Below are positions 41,263 to 49,268 of a stretch of 64,000 bases of DNA, piece after piece. This stretch comes from Kibdelosporangium banguiense. Lineage in GTDB: Bacteria; Actinomycetota; Actinomycetes; Mycobacteriales; Pseudonocardiaceae. The stretch's first letter is position 1; each line of letters starts with the position of its first letter. Location of the stretch: positions 5,097,203 through 5,161,202 of the forward strand of contig NZ_JAGINW010000001.1 in assembly GCF_017876405.1 (NCBI RefSeq). Reading direction: 5' to 3'. A program made the translations under genes and the position numbers. A model generated the notes under the pieces. The model was not told where the DNA came from, made no database searches, and saw nothing but the letters and a program-made list of their open reading frames with translations.

Positions 41263-43164
41263 GTGCGTCCTGGTGACATCGAGCTGCTGACGGTTCCCGA
41301 CTCGGTCAGCCTGCGGGGTGAGTTGCTGCTGGTGGCGGCGACTCGCCCCGTACTGGCGGACAACACCTATCTCGGTGGCCTGCATCGGGTCGCCCTCGAC
41401 GGTTCCGGCACCAGGCCCTGGACGTACGGCTACAGCGACGCGGCGCCGGAGATCTCACCGGACGGCAAGTGGGTCGCGTTCCTCCGCCGGACCTCGACTG
41501 AGGACCGGCCGCAGCTCTACGTGCAGCCCACCGACGGCGGCGACGCACGTGCCCTGACAAAAGCGGATGATCTACCGCTGGGCGTCCAGGCCCCGGTGTG
41601 GTCGCCGGATTCCGGCCGGATCGCGTTCCTGGCCCGGATTCCCCAACAGGGCCGCTATTCGTCTTCGGTGCCTGCGCAGTCCGAGTCGTTCCGCCGGATC
41701 ACGCGGCTGGATTACCGATGGGATGACGTCGGATTCATTCTCGACCGGCTGCCACGATTGTTCGTCACCGATCTGGCCGGTGAGGTGACCGAACTCGCTG
41801 GGGGTGCTGCCGATATCGGCCGGCCCGCGTGGACACCCGATGGTGCGTATCTGGTCGTGGCCGCGCCGCCGGACTGGGCGGACAGCCCGCAGACGCAGCG
41901 GCGAGACGTGTTCGCCATCCCGGCATCCGGCGGTTCCCCGAATCCAGTCGTCCGGACCGAAGGCGACGCATTCCAGATCACCGCAGGTGACGGGTTCCTG
42001 GTGTTCACCGGGCGTTCGTTCGACGGGGATTTCACGGCTGTGGCGAACACCGGCCTGTGGACCGCGCCGTTCACAGTGGACAAACCGGCCACCGCCCGGC
42101 GGCTGACCGATGTGGAAAGCGTGGACTGCGAGGACATAACCCCGCAGCTGACGGATTCCGCTGTGCTTTTCGGTGTCAGCAACCGCGGTGCGGTGGAACT
42201 CCGGTCGGTCGCGTTGTCCGGGGAATCGGTCACGTTGGCGGACACCGAATTGCTCGCGGGCGCGCGCGGCAAGCTCAAGGATTTCGCGGTGGACGGCTCC
42301 CGTGTGGTCACCATTGTGTCCACTCCGGACAGCACCGGCCGGGTCGAGTTCGCGGGCACGGTTCTGGCGGATTTCTCCGAGCCGTTGCGGGCCAGTGGTT
42401 TATGCGAGATCCGGGAGATCGACGGCGAATCGCCGGACGGCTACCCCTCGCATGGCTGGGTCGTGCTCCCTGAGGGCCCAGGCCCGCACCCGGTGCTGCT
42501 GGCCGTGCACGGCGGGCCTTACGCGTTTCACGGATGGGGTTTCTTCGACGAGGCCCAGGTGTACGCGTCCGCCGGATATGCCGTCGTCCTGCCGAATCCC
42601 CGCGGTTCGGCGAGTTACGGCGAGGCACACGGCCGAGCGATCGTGCACGCCTTCGGCACGGTCGATGTCGACGACGTTTTGTCGGTTCTGGACAAGGCTT
42701 TGGAGCTGCCGGAGCTGGATTCGTCCCGAGTGGGCGTGATGGGCGGTTCCTACGGCGGTTTCATGACCAGCTGGCTCGCCGCCCACCATGGGCAGCGTTT
42801 CCGTGCCGCCTGGAGCGAACGTGCCGTCAACGCCTGGGATTCGTTCTCGGGCAGCTCGGACATCGGCTGGGGGTTCACCGAGAGCTACGTCGGCACCGAC
42901 CTGGAGACCCAGCTCAAGACGAGCCCGTTGACGCACGCGGGCCAGATCAGGATCCCGTTCGCGGTCGTGCACTCCGAACACGACTGGCGCTGCCCGGTCG
43001 AACAGGGCCAGCGCATGTTCGTGGCGCTGCACCGGCAGGGCACGCCCGTCGAATTCCTGCTGTTCCCCGGCGAAGGCCATGAGCTGACCCGTTCCGGCCA
43101 GCCCAGGCACAGGGCCGAGCGGTTCGAGGCCGTGCTCGAATGGTGGTCCCGCCACCTCGGCTAG
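41263..43164 (+). CDS. S9 family peptidase (acylaminoacyl/dipeptidyl peptidase-like)
   Basis: A 633-residue cytoplasmic prolyl-oligopeptidase family enzyme. Residues about 1-380 form a beta-propeller (blades with DGKWVAFLRR, WSPDSGRIAFLAR), and the C-terminal 250 residues the hydrolase: nucleophile in GVMGGSYGGFMTSW (Ser about 498), acid in VHSEHDWRCPVEQG, histidine in GEGHELTRSG. It cleaves oligopeptides or N-acylated peptides. GTG 41263 precedes a family-like N-terminus. No signal peptide. It overlaps the RES-domain gene by four bases at the 3' end. Confidence 0.93.
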   Translation: MRPGDIELLTVPDSVSLRGELLLVAATRPVLADNTYLGGLHRVALDGSGTRPWTYGYSDAAPEISPDGKWVAFLRRTSTEDRPQLYVQPTDGGDARALTKADDLPLGVQAPVWSPDSGRIAFLARIPQQGRYSSSVPAQSESFRRITRLDYRWDDVGFILDRLPRLFVTDLAGEVTELAGGAADIGRPAWTPDGAYLVVAAPPDWADSPQTQRRDVFAIPASGGSPNPVVRTEGDAFQITAGDGFLVFTGRSFDGDFTAVANTGLWTAPFTVDKPATARRLTDVESVDCEDITPQLTDSAVLFGVSNRGAVELRSVALSGESVTLADTELLAGARGKLKDFAVDGSRVVTIVSTPDSTGRVEFAGTVLADFSEPLRASGLCEIREIDGESPDGYPSHGWVVLPEGPGPHPVLLAVHGGPYAFHGWGFFDEAQVYASAGYAVVLPNPRGSASYGEAHGRAIVHAFGTVDVDDVLSVLDKALELPELDSSRVGVMGGSYGGFMTSWLAAHHGQRFRAAWSERAVNAWDSFSGSSDIGWGFTESYVGTDLETQLKTSPLTHAGQIRIPFAVVHSEHDWRCPVEQGQRMFVALHRQGTPVEFLLFPGEGHELTRSGQPRHRAERFEAVLEWWSRHLG

Positions 43165-43817
43165 CCGAGCAGCGTGTAGTTCAGCTCTTCGCAGATCCGG
43201 CCCAACGGCAGGTCAAGGCCGGGGTGGTCCAGCGGCAGCAGCATGTCCGGCGCGGGCGGGATGGCGGTGCCCGCGGGCGGGTCGAACAGGCAGATCGCCG
43301 GTTCGCCCATGTCCATCGAGGAGCGGTACCAGACGCCGTCCAGCTCGGGATGTGCCGTGCGGATGGCGCGTGCCCACGTCTGCGTCACGGTTTTCGAGCC
43401 GCTGCTGATCTCCTGGGAGGCACCGGCGCGGGTCGGCCAGAGCCCGGACAGGTCCAGCAGGCGTAACGTGCGCTGGGGCCGGAAGACCACCAGGTGCGGC
43501 CGTCTGGTCGACCTGTCCACGATGGATGTCGACTGGAAGACCTCGGCGAGGCTCGTGCGCACCGAGAGGCCGAAGTACAGCACGCCGTTGCCGGGGCTGT
43601 CGGCCGGGCGGCCCTCCGGGCCGAGCGGGTGCGGGTCGAACCGGCCGTGCGGCAACGGGCCGGTGTACCGGAAGGAGTTCCACCGCTGCCGGTGTGCGCC
43701 GCCCGCCGCGAAGATCCGGACCAGGCGCGTGCCGCTGTGTACAGCGACCACGTCCTCGTCGACCCGCAGCAGTGATCTGAGCGCAGCCGGAGTTGGTGGC
43801 TGGGGGAGCCGAGCCAT
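43161..43817 (-). CDS. RES-domain protein, probable toxin of a RES/Xre-type pair
   Basis: A 218-residue protein with the RES domain: an Arg-containing strand (SGTRLVRIF), WNSFRYTGPLPHGRFDPHP, GVLYFGLSVRTSLAEVF (with the Glu) and a Ser-rich loop. RES toxins deplete NAD+ by an ADP-ribosyltransferase-like fold. The longer N-terminus and the partner gene upstream (43853) fit the two-gene RES/Xre organisation, though the actinobacterial variant here is divergent. Active-site assignment is by eye. Confidence 0.75.
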   Translation of the reverse strand: MARLPQPPTPAALRSLLRVDEDVVAVHSGTRLVRIFAAGGAHRQRWNSFRYTGPLPHGRFDPHPLGPEGRPADSPGNGVLYFGLSVRTSLAEVFQSTSIVDRSTRRPHLVVFRPQRTLRLLDLSGLWPTRAGASQEISSGSKTVTQTWARAIRTAHPELDGVWYRSSMDMGEPAICLFDPPAGTAIPPAPDMLLPLDHPGLDLPLGRICEELNYTLLG

Positions 43818-43852
43818 ACGTTTCTGTCGTCAGCCTGTCAGTCGTCCTGCCG

Positions 43853-44437
43853 TCACGCCGGGGTTCCGAGGACGGCGGCTAGCGCCGCAACCCTATCGGG
43901 ATCACCGCCGGCCAGCAGCCACTGCCGGGGTGTACCCGGTTCGCCGCCGAGCACGAGGTCTTCCTGCGGGGTGGTCATGAATGCCGCGACCACGAGCGGG
44001 GGCTGGTCGATCGGCAGTGCCGCCAGCACGGTCTCCAGGCCCGGCAGCACGCCTGAGCCGGTGAACTGCCAGGCAGGAAGTCGCCACCCGCCACGGTCCT
44101 TCCAGCCGACGAGCCGCCCGGCTGCGAGCCTGTGCCGGATGCGGCTGGTGTCCACACCGACCGTGGCCGCCGCGTCGGACACAGTCAGCGCCGAGTCCCG
44201 CAGAACGGCCTGCGCGGCCACCGTCCTGGCCCGGGAATCGACTTCGTCCGGGCGGCGGGGGTGCAGGTCGAGGCCCACTTCGGTGAGTGTCTCCCGCTGG
44301 TCGGCCGAGAAGTACTCGGCCGGGTTCGGGTTGGGTGGCGAAAGCCGCCGTGCCGCGTCCTCGACCAGGCCCAGGAACTCACCGGGGGTGACGCGTAGCC
44401 CCGCTTTGGCCAAAACCGTCTCCAGCGCGATGCTCAT
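43853..44437 (-). CDS. HTH protein, probable Xre/MbcA-like antitoxin
   Basis: A 194-residue protein. Residues about 75-115 form a helix-turn-helix (ALTVSDAAATVGVDTSRIRHRLAAGRL, partly shown), and the C-terminal part ends with a module around FMTTPQEDLVLGGEPGTPRQWLLAGGDPDRVAALA, the kind of toxin-binding tail found in Xre/MbcA/ParS partners of RES toxins. It is 35 bases upstream of the RES gene on the same strand. ATG 44437 is chosen; ATG 44443 is also possible. An imperfect palindrome GTGAA-N4-TTCAC (44478-44491) lies upstream as a possible operator. Confidence 0.7.
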   Translation of the reverse strand: MSIALETVLAKAGLRVTPGEFLGLVEDAARRLSPPNPNPAEYFSADQRETLTEVGLDLHPRRPDEVDSRARTVAAQAVLRDSALTVSDAAATVGVDTSRIRHRLAAGRLVGWKDRGGWRLPAWQFTGSGVLPGLETVLAALPIDQPPLVVAAFMTTPQEDLVLGGEPGTPRQWLLAGGDPDRVAALAAVLGTPA

Positions 44438-44583
44438 GCGCATAGACTAGCGCGGATGTGCGGGTTCGTGCGGGTTTGTGAAGAATTTCACGAAGATGAA
44501 TACAGATCGCACATAGTTCAACACGGTGTGTGCAACTCTTCCCACTATGCCGGGCGGAGGGTGCTCTGTCGAGAGGTGCGGCG

Positions 44584-45147
44584 ATGCTGATCAGGCTGAA
44601 CGTCCTGGAGGCGATCCGCAGCGGCGACGTCACACTGGCGTTTCGTCGCTGGCGCAGACCGACTGTCAAGGCGGGCGGAATGCTACGGACCGCGGTCGGC
44701 GTACTGGCTGTCGTGAGCGTCGAGCCGGTCGCGTTGCGGCGGATCACGGCCAAGGACGCCCGTCAAGCGGGCTATCGGACCCTCTCGGAGTTGACCGCGT
44801 TCCTGGCAGGCCGGGAAGGTGACGTCTATCGGGTCGAGTTGCGGTTCGTCGGCGAGGACCCGCGGGTGTCGCTGCGGGAGTCTGTGCCGGACGTGGCGGA
44901 GTTCGGCGAGATCCGGGACCGGTTGCGCCGGATGGACGAGCGAAGCAGGCGTGGACCGTGGACCCTCACTGTGCTCAGGCTGATCGCCGAGAACCCGGGT
45001 GTGCGCGCGCCCGCTCTCGCCGCGCGGCTGGGCCTGGAGACGCGGCCGTTCAAAGCGGACGTCCGCAAGCTCAAGGACCTGGGCCTCACCGAGAGCCTCG
45101 AAGTCGGCTACCGGCTCTCGGCCCGTGGCCGGGCGGTTGTCGGATAA
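44584..45147 (+). CDS. ASCH-like domain plus winged-helix protein
   Basis: A 187-residue protein. The first 110 residues resemble the ASCH/PUA-like fold (LNVLEAIRSGDVTLAFRRW, VLAVVSVEPVALRRITAKDARQAGYRT), which binds RNA or nucleotides. The last 75 residues form a winged helix (LTVLRLIAENPGVRAPALAARLGLETRPF, partly shown). ATG 44584 has GAGAGG 6 bases upstream. It is divergent from the RES/Xre pair across a 146-base gap that also carries the 10-bp direct repeat GTGCGGGTTC/T. Function unknown. Confidence 0.65.
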   Translation: MLIRLNVLEAIRSGDVTLAFRRWRRPTVKAGGMLRTAVGVLAVVSVEPVALRRITAKDARQAGYRTLSELTAFLAGREGDVYRVELRFVGEDPRVSLRESVPDVAEFGEIRDRLRRMDERSRRGPWTLTVLRLIAENPGVRAPALAARLGLETRPFKADVRKLKDLGLTESLEVGYRLSARGRAVVG

Positions 45148-45176
45148 CAACCAACCTGTAATCGATCTGTCTGCTC

Positions 45177-45205
45177 TTGACACGTCGCGGGGTCCTCCCT
45201 AGCGT
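45177..45205 (+). promoter_or_regulatory. Promoter of the RbsA/C/B-type operon
   Basis: TTGACA (45177-45182), 17-base spacer, TAGCGT (45200-45205). The same hexamers and spacer occur before the isomerase gene at 52852-52880. Confidence 0.75.
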
Positions 45206-45208
45206 CGC

Positions 45209-45224
45209 GAGTAATCGTTTTCTC
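45209..45224. promoter_or_regulatory. LacI-type operator of the importer operon
   Basis: GAGTAATCGTTTTCTC differs at two positions from the perfect palindrome GAGTAATCGATTACTC before the isomerase gene. It starts four bases after the -10, exactly as there, so a bound repressor would cover the transcription start. Confidence 0.75.
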
Positions 45225-45246
45225 GGCCTCCTGGCGAGGGTTGTGG

Positions 45247-46776
45247 ATGGACAACGGCGTCGTGCCACTGGTTGAACTGGTCCGGATCGGCAAGTCCTAC
45301 GGCGGGGTGAGGGCTTGCCACGACGTGGATTTCACTGTGCACTCCGGCGAAGTGCATGCCCTGCTTGGTGAGAACGGCGCGGGCAAGTCGACGCTGATGC
45401 GCGTGCTCTGCGGCGATGTGACCGACCACAGCGGTGAGATCACTGTGGCCGGTCACGCCGTGCGTTTCCACAGTCCGGCTGACGCGCAGAAAGCCGGGAT
45501 CGCCATGATCCACCAGGAACTCGACCTCGTGCCGGGGCTCTCGGTCGCGGAGAACATCTTCCTGGGGCGTGAACCCCGCACCCGGTTACGCACGCTGGAC
45601 CGTCGCGCGATGACCCGTGAGACCCGCGATCTGTTACGCCGCACCGGAATCGACCTCGACCCGCGACGGATGGTCGGTGAGCTACGGACCGGCGAGCAAC
45701 AACTTGTCAGTATCGCCAAGGCGTTGTCGCTCGACGCCAAGGTCCTGATCATGGACGAGCCGACGTCCGCGCTGTCTTCCGCTGAGGTCGACCGGATGTT
45801 CACCGCCATTGCCGAGCTGCGCCGGGGTGGCACCGCAATCGTCTACATCTCCCATCGGATGGACGAGATCGGCCGGATCGCCGACCGGGCAACGGTCCTG
45901 CGCAACGGCTCGGTGGTGGCGCAGTTCGACGCCAGGGACATGACCGCGGACCAGGCCGCTGAGGCGATGATCGGACGTCCGGTGCGGACGATGTTCACCG
46001 CGCACCACACCGACGAGGCCGGCGAGAAACTGCTTGAGGTCAACGACCTTGTCGTGCCCCGGTCGCGGCCCGGCCGCCGCGATCCGGCCGGGATCAGCCT
46101 CACGGTCCGGCGCGGCGAGATCGTCGGCCTGGCCGGACTGCTGGGGTCCGGCCGGACAGAGCTGCTGGAGACGCTGTTCGGCGCGGGCAGGCGCTGGACC
46201 GGCCAGATGTTCGTCAACGGCCGCCCTGTCCGGCCGCGAAACCCCCGGCACGCGATCCGGCTGGGACTGGTCTACGTCCCCGAGGACCGCCGGATCTCCG
46301 GGCTCTGCCTGGATCATTCGGTCCTCGCGAACACTGTGTTATCCATTGTGGACAGAATTGCCCGGCTCGGCGTGGTGCCGCGCCGCTCCGAGGTCGGTCA
46401 GACCCGCAAGATCGTCCGGGAGCTCGGGGTGAAGCTGGCGACCGTGTACTCGGCAGTGGCCACCCTGTCCGGCGGCAACCAGCAGAAGGTCGTCTTCGGC
46501 CGGATGCTGCTCACCGAGCCGGATCTGCTGCTGCTCGACGAGCCGACCCGCGGTGTCGACGTGGGTGCGAAAGCCGAGATCTACCAGTTGCTGGGCAAAG
46601 CCGCGCAACGCGGCATCGGTGTGCTGCTCGCGTCTTCCGAGCTGGCGGAGCTCGTGGGGGTCTGCGACCGGGTGATCGTCCTGCGCGGCGGGCGCACTGT
46701 CGCCGAACTGACGACGGCACATGCCGGTGAGGCCGACCTGCTCGCCGCTTCGATGGGGGAGGTCGTGCCGCTGTGA
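45247..46776 (+). CDS. Sugar ABC transporter ATPase (RbsA-type, two ABC domains)
   Basis: A 509-residue protein with two ABC modules. First: Walker A LLGENGAGKSTL, signature LRTGEQQLVSIAKAL, Walker B VLIMDEPTSAL. Second: a degenerate GLLGSGRTELLE loop, as in all RbsA/XylG proteins, and LSGGNQQKVVFGRM with LLLDEPTRGVD. It drives the CUT2 importer with the RbsC- and RbsB-type subunits next to it. ATG 45247 follows GGCGAGGG; TTG 45241 is also open. Its last bases overlap the permease start (GTGA). Confidence 0.93.
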   Translation: MDNGVVPLVELVRIGKSYGGVRACHDVDFTVHSGEVHALLGENGAGKSTLMRVLCGDVTDHSGEITVAGHAVRFHSPADAQKAGIAMIHQELDLVPGLSVAENIFLGREPRTRLRTLDRRAMTRETRDLLRRTGIDLDPRRMVGELRTGEQQLVSIAKALSLDAKVLIMDEPTSALSSAEVDRMFTAIAELRRGGTAIVYISHRMDEIGRIADRATVLRNGSVVAQFDARDMTADQAAEAMIGRPVRTMFTAHHTDEAGEKLLEVNDLVVPRSRPGRRDPAGISLTVRRGEIVGLAGLLGSGRTELLETLFGAGRRWTGQMFVNGRPVRPRNPRHAIRLGLVYVPEDRRISGLCLDHSVLANTVLSIVDRIARLGVVPRRSEVGQTRKIVRELGVKLATVYSAVATLSGGNQQKVVFGRMLLTEPDLLLLDEPTRGVDVGAKAEIYQLLGKAAQRGIGVLLASSELAELVGVCDRVIVLRGGRTVAELTTAHAGEADLLAASMGEVVPL

Positions 46777-47798
46777 CAAAACAGATGCAGGAGACCACGG
46801 ACTTCGTAGCAGTCAGGCGGCCGAGTGTCCTGTCGATGGTGTTCCAGTTCCAGAGCCTGTTCGGGCTGGTCGCCGTGTTCGTCGCGGCGATCGTGTTCTC
46901 GCCCAGCCGCAACGGCGACCTGGTGTTCCTGTCCAGCGGGAACCTGTTCAACGTGGTGCGCGCGGTGTCCGAGATCGGGATCATCGCGGTCGGGATGACG
47001 TTCGTGATCCTGATCGGCGGGATCGACCTGTCGGTCGGCGCGCTGCTCGGCCTGGCCGCCGTCGGATCCGCGGTTCTGTTGGTGGAGAACGACTTCGGCC
47101 TGGTCCCGGCGGTGTCGATCGTACTGCTGGTCGGTCTGGTCTTCGGGTTGCTGCAGGGCGTGGCGTCGGCGGTGTTCAAGATCCAGGCGTTCATCGTCAC
47201 GCTTGCCGGACTGCAGATCGCGCGTGGGCTGGCGCGGATCTGGTCGGGCGGTCAAGGCGTCGCGATCGCGTACGGCGACGGTCCCGGTGAGGCGCCGATG
47301 ACGTTCTCGTTGCTCGGTGAACGGACATTCAACGGGCTGGTACCGATTCCGGCGCTGATCTTCATCGTGATCGCGGTCGCGGCAATCCTTTTCCTGCGGG
47401 GCACGGCGTTCTCTCGGCACGTCTATGCCATCGGCGGCAACGAGAAGGCTGCCCGGCTGTCCGGTGTCCCGGTCACCCGAGTGAAGATCATCGTGTTCGG
47501 AATCTGCGGGCTGCTCACCGCATTGGCCGGGATCATCCACGCGGGCCAGCTCAACCAGGGCAGCCCCAACGACGGCATCGGCTACGAACTCGACGCCATC
47601 GCGGCCGTGGTGATCGGCGGGACCAGCCTGGCCGGCGGCCGGGGTTCCGTGCTGGGCACGGTCGCCGGTGCGCTGCTTCTGGGCGTACTGAACAACATTC
47701 TGTCGCTCAACGGTGTGAACAACGACATCCAGCTGCTCATCAAGGGATTCGTGATCGTGGTCGTGGCCGGGCTGCAACAGCTCCGGCCGGCTGCCTGA
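46773..47798 (+). CDS. Sugar ABC transporter permease (RbsC-type)
   Basis: A 341-residue membrane protein with eight to ten helices and the CUT2 permease motifs IGGIDLSVGALLGL and the cytoplasmic loop IGGNEKAARLSGVPVTRVK, followed by GGTSLAGGRGSV. GTG 46773 overlaps the ATPase stop. Works with the ATPase and the lipoprotein to import a monosaccharide. Confidence 0.94.
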   Translation: MTKQMQETTDFVAVRRPSVLSMVFQFQSLFGLVAVFVAAIVFSPSRNGDLVFLSSGNLFNVVRAVSEIGIIAVGMTFVILIGGIDLSVGALLGLAAVGSAVLLVENDFGLVPAVSIVLLVGLVFGLLQGVASAVFKIQAFIVTLAGLQIARGLARIWSGGQGVAIAYGDGPGEAPMTFSLLGERTFNGLVPIPALIFIVIAVAAILFLRGTAFSRHVYAIGGNEKAARLSGVPVTRVKIIVFGICGLLTALAGIIHAGQLNQGSPNDGIGYELDAIAAVVIGGTSLAGGRGSVLGTVAGALLLGVLNNILSLNGVNNDIQLLIKGFVIVVVAGLQQLRPAA

Positions 47799-47819
47799 CC
47801 CTCGGCAAGGAGGAGAAAC

Positions 47820-48821
47820 ATGTCCTTACTCCGCGGCGGCGCCATCGCCGGTGTGGCCCTGGTGGTCCTTGCGGGCTGCGGGACCACGAGCGAGAACAGA
47901 GGCGGCGGCACACAGCAACAGGGCGCGCCGGCAAACTGCAAAGGCCCGGCCGGAAAGTATGTCATCGGCATGAGCCAGGCGAACGTGGCCGAGCCCTACC
48001 GGCAGCGAATGGACGACGACATCCGGGCAGCGGCCCGCGGCGTGCCACAGTTCGAGGTCCGGTTCGCCGACGCACAACAGGACAACGCCCGCCAGGTATC
48101 CGATGTGGACAATTTCATGACCCAGCAGATCGACCTGCTGATCATCAGCCCGAACGAGGCCAAACCGCTCACCGCGGTCGTGAAGAAGGCCTACGACAAG
48201 GCAATTCCGGTCCTCGTGCTGGACCGCAAGGTCGAAGGCGACGCCTACACCGGCTGGATCGGCGCGGACAACGTGGAAATCGGCCGTCAGGCAGGCAAGT
48301 ATGTCGCGGAACAACTGCTGCCCAATGGCGGGAAGATCGCCGAGATCCGCGGCCTCGCAGGCTCAACTCCGGCCAAGGAACGCGGCGACGGCTTCCGCGA
48401 GTCCATCCGCGGCCGCAACATCGAAATCGTGGTCAGCCAGGACGGCGACTGGCTGAGGGAGAAAGGCCAGGAGAAGGCGGACGCCATCCTGAAGTCCAAT
48501 CCGGACATCTCAGTGATCTACGCGCACAACGACCCGATGGCCGAAGGCGCCTACCTGGCTGCACGAGCCGCGGGCAAGCAGGACACCCTGAAGTTCATCG
48601 GGATAGACGGCCTGCCGATCCCATCAGGTGGCCTGAAAGCCGTTGAGGCAGGCCGACTCTCGGCAACCCTCATCTACCCCACCGCGGGCAGGGAAGCCGT
48701 CGAGTCGGCCAAGAAGATCCTGGTGGACTGCCAGCAGATCCCCAAAACCCAGACACTGCAAACCCAATTGATCACCAAGGCGAACGCAACGGAGGTGTAT
48801 GCCCGAGCAAATGGCGGCTGA
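47820..48821 (+). CDS. Sugar-binding lipoprotein (RbsB-type)
   Basis: A 333-residue CUT2 binding protein: lipobox VLAGC (Cys20), a short Gly/Gln linker, then a periplasmic-binding fold (YVIGMSQANVAEPYRQRM, LLIISPNEAKPLTAVV, VLVLDRKVEGDAYTGWIGAD in part, IYAHNDPMAEGAYLAA). Asp/Asn/Arg in these segments usually contact the sugar. ATG 47820 has AAGGAGGAG upstream. It is the last gene of the operon; a 447-base repeat-rich gap follows. Confidence 0.94.
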   Translation: MSLLRGGAIAGVALVVLAGCGTTSENRGGGTQQQGAPANCKGPAGKYVIGMSQANVAEPYRQRMDDDIRAAARGVPQFEVRFADAQQDNARQVSDVDNFMTQQIDLLIISPNEAKPLTAVVKKAYDKAIPVLVLDRKVEGDAYTGWIGADNVEIGRQAGKYVAEQLLPNGGKIAEIRGLAGSTPAKERGDGFRESIRGRNIEIVVSQDGDWLREKGQEKADAILKSNPDISVIYAHNDPMAEGAYLAARAAGKQDTLKFIGIDGLPIPSGGLKAVEAGRLSATLIYPTAGREAVESAKKILVDCQQIPKTQTLQTQLITKANATEVYARANGG

Positions 48822-49268
48822 CCTGCGAAAACTTAAAACTGTCAGACCCCTTCGGTAATGTGAAGATCAGGGGTCCCCTGGCCGAAATGCCACTGCAATG
48901 GGTGCTGTGCAGGACCCGGCAATGGGCGCCGTAAAACAGGCGCTGAAACGGGCGCCGAAACGGGCGCTGTAAACGAGTGCTGAAATCGGGCGCCGTGAAC
49001 GGGTGCTCCGATGACCACTTCGATGACTACCGGGATCGTTGCCAGGATGCCATTGCGATGGTCGCCCGAGGATGTCGCCGTGATGTCTTGGGGATGTCTC
49101 TGTGGTTGGCGTCGGGATGCCCGCGGTGGGCGCTGAAATGGGCGCTGTGATGTCGCGGGATGTCGCTGTGATGGCCGGCGGGATATCGCTGGGTTTCTCA
49201 CCAGGGTGGCGGCTCTGATCGATGTGCGGAGGGTGTCTGACCGGACAACACCATAATGAGGAGGCGGG
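48822..49268. repeat. Repeat-rich intergenic region between the importer and GH172
   Basis: About nine degenerate units related to GGGCGCYGTRAA or GGGCGCTGAAAC, 10 to 17 bases each, run through 48915-49010, and two more appear at 49130-49150. A second series of GGATGTCGCYG-like units follows at 49070-49185. No ORF with domain is present on either strand. The ribosome site AGGAGG of GH172 lies at its end. No copy of the LacI-type operator was found here. Confidence 0.65.
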
